Shown here: positions 57,042 through 64,000 of the stretch, in pieces
Numbering within the stretch: the first letter of the stretch is position 1
How the letters are laid out: each line of letters begins with the position of its first letter
Assembly: GCA_905220665.1 (NCBI GenBank)
Contig: CAJNAR010000164.1
Span: 434,001 to 498,000 of the forward strand
From: Albugo candida
Taxonomy: Eukaryota > Oomycota > Peronosporomycetes > Albuginales > Albuginaceae
DNA length: 64,000 bases
Reading direction: 5' to 3'
Notes under the pieces: model-generated
Seen by the model: only the letters and a program-made list of their open reading frames with translations
The model's database searches: none
Told to the model about the DNA's origin: nothing
Made by a program: the position numbers and the translations under genes

Positions 57042-57896
57042 ATGATCTCCGACATCAATCAGTCGCAATTCGCCACTACATGCTCCATTAACAATGCTAA
57101 AGACCACGTCGTGTATAAAACCGTCCAAGGATGGAAAAGAGATGTACAAATTCTACTTTGTATTTTCTCTGCGTGCACTATATCCCTCGCAATGATCATC
57201 TATTTTCTCATCATTTCGCAATTGAATGACGCGGAATGGTCACAATTGCGCTTTCCATCGTCATTGGAGAATGCCAAGCAGATCGGATTCGTTCTCACTT
57301 CTTTTTCAGACCACGCCAAAGGATCCGTTCTCTTCACTCACATGTGCTGTTATTTGTATTGGCAAACATTTGCGATTCCAGGAAGCATTTTCCTCAATCT
57401 TTTAGGCGGTGCTCTGTTCGGTTTATGGGTCGGATTCCCATTGTGTGTGATGTACAATACGATCGGATCCGTTACGATGTACCTGTTATCATACAAATTC
57501 GGTGAGAAAATCGTCTCGCGCTTTTGTAATAACCGATTGATGCAACTGAAGGCGATGATCGATAGCCACACACAGAGAAATGAATGTTCATGGAGCGATT
57601 TGGCGCTGTATACCATTTTCATGCGTATATTTCCATTCACACCCAATTGGTTTCTCAATATCGCATCACCACATCTTCAAATTCCCATTCCGATTTTCAT
57701 ACTTGGGCCCTTTTTTGGTTTGCTTCCATACAATTTTCTCAGTTGTCAAGCTGGATTGATGCTGAGTATGCTCAAGTCGAAAGAAGAGATTGTGAATAAG
57801 CAGACCACCTTCCAGCTTGTCGTCGTTGCAATTCTCGGCGGTATTTTGTTGCCCATACTGAAAAAACGATTCCGACCGAAACAGCGAAAAGAGTAG
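57042..57896 (+). CDS. TMEM41-type VTT-domain membrane protein
   Basis: Multi-pass protein of the DedA/VTT family; TMEM41B is an ER lipid scramblase needed for autophagy and lipid mobilisation. Single exon, 284 residues. Hydrophobic segments at about 37-60, 100-150, 200-225 and 255-275. The VTT signature is clear: WQTFAIPGSIFLNLLGGALF, then YLLSYKFGEKIVSRF, and FMRIFPFTPNWFLNIASPHL with the conserved R-x-F/T-P-x-x-P-N-W, ending FFGLLPYNFLSCQAG. The C-terminus is very basic (KKRFRPKQRKE). Start is the first ATG of the frame. Divergent from the BEACH gene, with 223 bp between starts. Confidence 0.92.
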   Translation: MISDINQSQFATTCSINNAKDHVVYKTVQGWKRDVQILLCIFSACTISLAMIIYFLIISQLNDAEWSQLRFPSSLENAKQIGFVLTSFSDHAKGSVLFTHMCCYLYWQTFAIPGSIFLNLLGGALFGLWVGFPLCVMYNTIGSVTMYLLSYKFGEKIVSRFCNNRLMQLKAMIDSHTQRNECSWSDLALYTIFMRIFPFTPNWFLNIASPHLQIPIPIFILGPFFGLLPYNFLSCQAGLMLSMLKSKEEIVNKQTTFQLVVVAILGGILLPILKKRFRPKQRKE

Positions 57897-57930
57897 ACCT
57901 ATCAACTGTGCAAATAGAAAAGCTTCTCAT

Positions 57931-59295
57931 TTATTTTGATTTTGTTTTGAGCGTTTGTTCGTATTCCTCACGAATGCGCTCAAGCTGATGACGTTTGATA
58001 GGGATACTGAATGCCACAGCCAAGACTTCCTCAATTTGCACCTGGAGATAGCGTGAGCACTTGATTCATACAATCGATCCACACGCACCGTTGTTGGCAA
58101 ATCTCGAAAAAATTCCATAATGGACTCGAATTGGATGCTCAGTAGCTGTTCTACACGCAGTCGGTGAGGTCAAAATAAGCTCTCGGAGACACACACTTAC
58201 TCTGAGATATTTTGATGAGCGCCAGTGCGACACGATAGATGATCTTCCATCCTTCCAGCAAGAAGATATCCCACACGCGCGTGACAAAGTTGAACGGGAA
58301 GCTGTACGTGAACAGCGTAATGAACCACTAGAAAGCCTTCGTGAGTTGTGCGGGGAATCTCTTTGCAGAAGCGACTTACTTGAGAGAGATACGTCGTCGG
58401 ATGCAGGCCTTCCTCACGCAAATGTACCGCCACTCGCGGAATGTACAAGGCCATCAGTCTTTCAAACACAAACACCAACTCGCCGACTTTGGGCATTCCA
58501 GGTCGATAAATATTGGCTAAATCGTATCGCTTGTGATTCAGACAAGCGACCAAATGCCAGAACGATTGCTCTTCAGGAATATAACTGAGGAACATTGCGG
58601 ACAAGAAAGCCATGCCTTGGCAGTATCCCACATCCGGATCGTGCAGTGAGTAAGCCTTCAAGACGTTCATGAGTGCACCTTGACCGAGAGAGTTTTTCGC
58701 GTGGAAGAGATAATGTTTGGGAAACGTTCGACCAATATCTCTGGCAATCGAATCCTCACACGGAATATCAATTGTTTGCAAGAGTTCTCGATACACTCCG
58801 GGGTTATGCATCGCCATTTGTGTCGAAGCGGCAAGGTGACACCAAACTCGTCCTCGTAGTGCTTCAGGAATCCCTTTTCGAATGCGTTTTTTCAACAGCG
58901 ATGCGTGCTTGAGCCTGCAGCTGTATTCAATACAAATGTGAGTATCAAGTGACGGAAGCGTTAGAGATCGTGAAGAACGCACACTTCCCAGTCTTCGAGC
59001 TGCTTGCCGATCATCCGAATCCATTTCTGTGTACGCGAGTTCTCCAGCCATACGGCGCTTTTGTTTTCGAGGCCGATGCTGAATCGTCTGAGAAAGAGAA
59101 AAGTATGTCAGTATTCCGTGCGTATGATCGTATGCTGAGGTACTTGTCAGTCATAAGAAAGCCATAGCGGTCGATCGGACTCGTTGGGAAGGCCACTGGG
59201 AGCTCTAAATCCACTTGATAGCTAGACTCAATCTCCACCGTTTTGTTGCCATTTTTGGAAGGCGAATGTGCTCGTGCAGCCAATTCGGAAGCCAT
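57931..59295 (-). CDS. TBC-domain Rab GTPase-activating protein
   Basis: Accelerates GTP hydrolysis by a Rab GTPase. Exons 59144-59295, 58983-59087, 58380-58914, 58201-58327, 58089-58150 and 57931-58041, about 363 residues. The second exon lies in a different frame from the longest open frame and gives RTQKWIRMIGKQLEDWE, the standard pre-TBC helix. TBC motifs: KKRIRKGIPEALRGRVW (motif A), a catalytic Arg finger region around DIGRTFPKHYLF (I-x-x-D-x-x-R type), SLHDPDVGYCQGMAFL with the YxQ Gln finger, then WFITLFTYSFPFNFVTRVWD and IFLLEGWKIIYRVALALI. Both Arg and Gln fingers are present, so it should be active. Closest in layout to TBC1D10/EVI5-like proteins. Confidence 0.93.
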
Positions 59296-59460
59296 TTGGA
59301 TAGTAAATAAGGTAATGTTTCCTGAGAGGTGTCAATGCTTATGGCAGTCGCTTGTCAAGTCGAAAAAATACGGTTTGTAAAACGCATTATTTCCAATTTG
59401 AGCGAAAGAATAAATAGCTTCACCAAAATAGACGATGATGAGTGCTTGTGTTGAGAAGTG

Positions 59461-61163
59461 TCAGCTGTCAGCCATCGTGGTGTCTTCGTCTGCGTAATTG
59501 TCAATGATTTCGGTGGCTTTGATCGCAATATCTACAGAGTTTAAGATATGAGTTGATATCAGGAAGAGATGTAACGCACTTTTATTGGGATGATACTGCA
59601 GACTCTGTATCGTGTTCTGGCTGTCCATTTCATCCAAAAGCACGTTTTTGTGAGAGAGTATACATTTCAATGTGTCCAGGCAGAGATTTAGTACATCAAC
59701 GTCTACGGTTTCCAACATCTTGAAGAAGATTGGCTCACAGCCTACGGAGATGTCAGAGAATAATAAGAGTCAATGCGTAGACGTACCATGCTCAATAAGG
59801 ATTGCGACTTGATCACGAGTTCCATGACAAATCGCATTCGATAGAGCCCAAATAGCTTCCCTTTTGACGGAGAATTCATCTTCTGTAGAGATATGAAGTA
59901 GAATCGGAATCAGGTGAGCGTCGATGACAGTCTGAATCTCTATTTTGGAAACTGCTGTTACGTTGGAAATCGCCCAGCACACATCTCGTCGTATGGAATC
60001 GTTTGGGTGCTTCATCAATGTTGGAAATTGCAAACAAATATCCAACTCGAGCATTGTTTTGGTCACATGCTCGCTTTCGGCTAATACGTTACCCACAATT
60101 TGTATTGCTGCAGATTGAATCTTCTCACAGCAATGACTCAATAGGTCGATAACGCGCTCACAGATTCCATTTTCGATGATACTTTCCACGATTTCCGAGC
60201 ATGTTGAGAAAGCGAGAAGCGTGCAGCACGCATCAATCAATACTTCTTGATCTGTAGCGTCAATCACAAGCCTTAAAATTTCCATTACTGGACCAACAAG
60301 CTGTAAGTCTGGTATGGTACGATGTCTGAAAAAGTTGGAGATTGTCCACATTGCTGTGCGTAGAATATATTCGTTCTCGCGGCTTTGCTTGACGACGATC
60401 AGCATCGGCATCATGACACCAGCATCGAGTATATAATCTCTCAATGTTGTCGATGCTCTTGCGAGATACCCGAGCGACCAAATTGCTTGCTCGCAAACAT
60501 CATCGTTCCGACCAAGTGTCAGCTCACACAAAATTGGAATCAAATTAGAGCAAATATTTTTTTGAGATGAATTTGAAACAATTCGGGTGAGTGCCCAGGC
60601 AGACTGGATCTGGATTGGTGGATTGTTGTATGCTTGTAAGAATTCCATCAAAAGGGGCACAAGGTCGAGATCAAGCACAATCCCAATGAGCGAGTCTGGA
60701 TCTACAAATTTCGATCAGATATGGTAAAAAAGTGTGATTAGATGAGTTTTACGGCTGAAGAGGAGCTCTCGGAGATCGCTGACGCCATTGAGCTGTTCGT
60801 TTGTATCAAAGGATAATATTTTTGCGGCTAGTCTCTGCACATCTCGCCTCTATTGTATAGAAATGTATCAGGTAAAGAAAGAAGCATCGAGACTTGACAT
60901 ACCATAGAAGTCGTGGATTTTTGATGATTGTATGTGGCTGTGGTTTGGAGCAGGGGTGGTGGAATGGTCTGGTAGTCATATTAGAGCGATTATTAAAAAG
61001 TTGTTCATCTTACGTGATTCATTCGTCGGCGTTGTTGTAATTTATGTTCTTTTGAAAGTTTTCGTATCTGTTTGGATACATTCTCTCTTCTCTCTCGAAT
61101 GCTCTCACTATCAATACCTTTCTTGTAGCTGCTGCGGCGCCGTTGATCAATAAGAATTGCCAT
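59461..61163 (-). CDS. Importin alpha (karyopherin alpha)
   Basis: Nuclear import adaptor that binds classical NLS cargo and importin beta. Exons 61014-61163, 60903-60968, 60753-60849, 59787-60701 and 59461-59741, about 502 residues. Exon 1 encodes the IBB domain (RRRSSYKKGIDSESIRERR...KEHKLQQRRR). The armadillo repeats carry the W-x-x-x-N NLS-binding pattern or variants: SAWALTRIVSNSS, AIWSLGYLARAS, AMWTISNFFRHR, VCWAISNVTAVS, AIWALSNAICHG. The first two deviate from canonical ALTNIAS/ALGNIAGD (Asn replaced by Arg and Tyr), so the major NLS site may be altered. The short second exon is Pro/Thr-rich. All phases agree. Confidence 0.94.
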
Positions 61164-61851
61164 GTTGCATCGATAAAATTGTTCCAAAAAACGGTACCTA
61201 CGGATTGGATGTAAATCCGCAACACAATATTATGATTGGATTGAATTATGACGTATCAGATATAAGCCGACATACACCTAAAAAGTAAGCTTGGAGACGA
61301 TAATGTTGCAGCAAGTATCAGGAGGTAAAGGTTGCAGCAACTTTGAAGGACTGCTTATTCCATCGTTGCGGTTGCCACAAAAAGATGCCGCAATAAGTAG
61401 CTTTATCAATAGCCTCTTTTCATATAGCATGAGAGCAAAAGTAATCAATCCTATCGAATTTTTACTGCTTCTTACAGTGAAATGCATTAAGAATCGTCTA
61501 TAGACTTTCGTCCGATCAAAGCTCCAATCCGAGCCATTCCACGCGCAAAACATGAAAGCTACCATAACGCCACCCACTCGACCACAACTAGATTTTATTC
61601 CATGCTGAAATCTACAGCTACGTGCACCTGCATTGTGTATTTACAGCGTGGAATTCATTCGTTTCGATAACGAGTCAATGGAAATATTCAAATACAGCAA
61701 CAGCAAACGAAATGAAAATCAATACAAGTGACGTACAAGTGACAAGTGAAGCGAAAGACAAGTACAAAGGCGTTCATTTCGCTTGACTCTTTGCTGCATG
61801 ACATATATGAATCAAATTCCATTCCTATCAAACATTACACTATCCATCTCA
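61164..61851. other. Intergenic, no gene seen
   Basis: 688 bp between the importin alpha start and the epsin stop, both on the minus strand. Short frames on both strands (for example 61291-61503 plus) show no recognisable sequence. It should include the importin alpha promoter and the epsin terminator. Confidence 0.5.
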
Positions 61852-64000
61852 TCAAAATGGATTGTTGTGATTGGTAAACTGCTGCTGTTGTGATGCGTTC
61901 CCATAGCCACCCATCATATTGGGACCTCCAGGATGTTGATGCTGCATTCCCATCACATTCATATTCGGATGGTGCTGAACGTTCATCAAATTCATTCCCA
62001 TAGGCATACCTCCCATATTGCCATAGCTTGGATGCATACCCATGCTCGCATGTGGCATACCACCATGCATGTTTGTCATTCCCATGGGGCCACCCATACC
62101 CATTCCAGGACCCATACCTCCTGGTTGCATGTTTGATGGTCTGCTTGGCATTCCTGCTAAAGTATCCAATCCTGAAAAACTACTCAGATTCCTCGATTGA
62201 GAATTAGACGATTGACCAGAGGCACATTTATTTCCTGAGGAGCCGAGATTACTCAAATCGAAAAGCGATGAGCCAGCACCCCAGGCATCATCACGTTTTG
62301 TCTCTCCGCTTGTGGTGGTAGATGGGTGGGAGTGCGATGTTGCCCCGGAAAGATTGGATGAAGTTCTGGATTGTACTCCACTTTGCGCACTCAATTGCCC
62401 ATACTGCGAGGGAGTGTTCGACAAGCCAGTAGATTGTGTTGCAGCGTGCGCAGACGGTGGTGGATGAGAGTATACACCTCCCATCATCTGTTGCTGAGAA
62501 AATGTTGGGCGTAAGCCTGCTTGAAATGAATTCATTTGCTGCTGCTGTGGTGCTTGATATTGAGCTGTATTCGCAGTAACTGACGCGTTGCCACCAAAAG
62601 GATCAAATGTCATGGATTGTTGTGAAGCTGGAGGCATAGGTGCAGGTGCAAAGGACGACGAAGCCGATGACGATGCAAAATCACCAAAGTTTTGTGTGGA
62701 AGCACTAGAGGCCCCGAAGGGATCAAATGTGCTTAACGGAGTCGCTACAGACATAATTTAGTACAGTGGGGGGAAAACGAACAGTATTGAAGAAACACGG
62801 ACCTGCATTAATGTTTGTTGTGGATGGTGAAGCCGCAAAAAAATCATCATCGAGCAGGGAAGGTGCCGGGGTCGCAACGGGTACTTTCTTGCTCTCCGCT
62901 TGTATAACACCCTGATAACAACGATAAGTTATCTGAATCTTTAAAGATGATTGACTCTACCTCTCGTGCTTGCTTGACAGTTTTGCTTTTTGGAGCTCGC
63001 CGCCGAGAAGTGGTTCGTTCCTAAAACACATATAGGTACCGATAACCTATGATCTGTTTGCTCGTACCTCTTCCTCTGATTCGGATGCTTCATCTTTGCT
63101 TTCCAACCCGCTTCTACAGTCAAAATCGATTGTGACGTGATTTACTCCGAGATAAAAATAGCGATTCGTACTCGTCTCGTTCGCTGGAGAATCGAGAAGA
63201 ATATCCTCCTTGATCATCGTACTTGCTGGCTTGTGCAGCATACCCTCCATTATAACCATCACCTCCGCTTTGGCCTCCTCCACCATTATAGCCTCCTCCA
63301 CCACTGTAGCCTCCCCCACCACTATAGCCTCCTCCACCAGTGTAACCTGCTCCTCCGCTGTAACCTCCACCTCCGCCACCACTGTAGCCTGATCCTGCAT
63401 TGTATCCTTCCCCTCCACTGTAGCCACCGCCACCACTATAAGATGCCGAGCTCGCACTAGCCATTCCGCCCACGGCGCCAATGCCAATGTATTTGTCTCG
63501 TAGACGCCGTGATTTCTCACGTTCATCACGTATTCTCTCATTATCATTGAGTAATTCTAAAATCTGTTTCGCCTTATCACGCACTACATAAGCGGTTTTA
63601 TCCATTAATTGATCACAAAATGGAAAAGTGGATCATGTACTGACCTCCTGCTCCTCTGTCTGCAGTACCATCATGATAGGAGAAATCTGTGAGCTGACGA
63701 AGCTTGAACATGTGATCTCTTCCATTTTCAACGACGCGTTCTGTTGCGTTCTTTAGTAAATGATCCAGTAATGTCAGCGCCTAAACGGTCATGTTTTTTG
63801 TAAATCCAAGCGGAAGAATAGCTCAACTGAATACGAACTTTGAACACTGTGCGCCATTGACGAGCATGAGAGTCTGCTGCCTCCCAAATTTTGCGCATAA
63901 TCACATTGTACGACTCACTACCACAAAGATACTTTGAGCGACTATAGCGAAAATATTGGGCTTTTCTTCGTACTAATCGAAGGTCAGTTGCGATATTTCG
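61852..64000 (-). CDS. Epsin-like ENTH-domain endocytic adaptor, N-terminus outside window
   Basis: Clathrin adaptor that binds phosphoinositides. Exons 63839 to beyond 64000, 63645-63780, 63172-63583, 63068-63113, 62961-63020, 62803-62911 and 61852-62744. The ENTH domain reads YNVIMRKIWEAADSHARQW, then ALTLLDHLLKNATERVVENG, DHMFKLRQLTDFSYHDG and VRDKAKQILELLNDNERI; the first ENTH helices lie past the window edge or in the unassigned start of the first exon. A Gly/Tyr/Ser-rich repeat follows, then an acidic patch, basic RRRAPKSK, and a Gln/Ser/Met-Gly-rich tail with two FDPFG motifs (AP-2 ear ligands) and LLDDDFF. All exon joins are phase-consistent; the ATGs that open the longest frames here lie in introns. 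Confidence 0.9.
63238..63447 (-). repeat. Gly-Tyr-Ser-Gly coding tandem repeat in the epsin gene
   Basis: About ten imperfect copies of a 15-18 bp unit encoding GGYSGGG variants (also GGYNGGG, GAGYTGG). Such runs are prone to length change, so copy number may vary between alleles or be misassembled. Confidence 0.8.

Noticed and set aside
58915..59051. TBC protein starting inside the long frame at 59051
   Set aside because: Its first 45 residues are out of frame with the conserved pre-TBC helix; splicing at 58982/58915 and 59143/59088 gives the family sequence.
61278..61577. Minus- and plus-strand frames of 70-99 codons
   Set aside because: Overlapping frames on both strands with no family resemblance; typical of random open frames in AT-rich spacer.
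62745..62760. Separate 300-residue gene 61852-62754 with its own ATG
   Set aside because: The ATG lies in intron 62745-62802; the frame is the last exon of the epsin.
63584..63605. ATG at 63605 as start of a short Gly-rich ENTH fragment
   Set aside because: It lies in intron 63584-63644; the ENTH domain continues upstream to the window edge.
1..64000. tRNA, rRNA, CRISPR arrays, RxLR/Crinkler effectors, viral or toxin genes
   Set aside because: Looked for while reading; no cloverleaf boxes, array periodicity, effector motifs or viral proteins were recognised. A tRNA scan or effector HMM search was not possible here.

Overview
The window is nuclear DNA of a compact-genome eukaryote. Genes lie on both strands, often less than 200 bp apart, and most are split by very short introns (about 45-76 nt, GT...AG with TAG or CAG ends). 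The gene set is that of a flagellated, phagotroph-derived protist: a TRAF3IP1/IFT54-type domain, dynein light intermediate chain, presenilin, class 2 DHODH, bacterial-type soluble transhydrogenase, ENTH, BEACH and TBC proteins. Gene density, intron size and moderate AT richness fit an oomycete, with an Albugo-like genome my best guess. That placement is inference; no ribosomal marker is present. Exon joins below were worked out by hand from splice signals, reading-frame phase and conserved motifs.

Region 1-15.5 kb: 3' part of a soluble pyridine nucleotide transhydrogenase, presenilin, a two-RRM RNA-binding protein, an F-BAR protein with a KIAA0513/SBF2-like C-terminus, mitochondrial acetyl-CoA acetyltransferase, divergent PEX12, a PP2C phosphatase, BCCIP and a short AHA1-type Hsp90 co-chaperone. 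Region 15.8-26.3 kb: an intronless 2323-residue protein I cannot identify, then TFIIIC subunit GTF3C3/TFC4. Region 26.4-31.4 kb, plus strand: Spc24-like kinetochore protein, dynein light intermediate chain, a TDP2-type phosphodiesterase carrying a PARP-type zinc finger, and a small roadblock-like protein. Region 31.6-44.5 kb, minus strand: BioD-like P-loop protein, transketolase, a MULE-transposase-derived protein with lost catalytic residues, a CH/IQ/Tudor-like/EF-hand fusion, a coiled-coil protein and DHODH. Region 44.5-64 kb: HDAC3-type deacetylase, CFDP1/Swc5, a small DPF-motif protein, a giant BEACH-WD40-ELMO protein, a TMEM41/VTT membrane protein, a TBC RabGAP, importin alpha and the larger part of an epsin.

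There is no operon-style functional clustering; these are mostly housekeeping genes. Shared themes are membrane traffic (BEACH, TBC, epsin, DPF protein, F-BAR, TMEM41) and nuclear functions (HDAC3, CFDP1, TFIIIC, importin alpha, BCCIP). Several gene pairs start head to head with 48-78 bp between start codons. The most interesting features are multi-domain fusions (BEACH-WD40-ELMO; CH-IQ-Tudor-like-EF hand; F-BAR plus SBF2-like; TDP2 plus PARP finger), the inactivated transposase-derived gene, GC-AG introns, and a possible U12-type intron in the Spc24 gene. No tRNA, rRNA, CRISPR array or intact mobile element was recognised.
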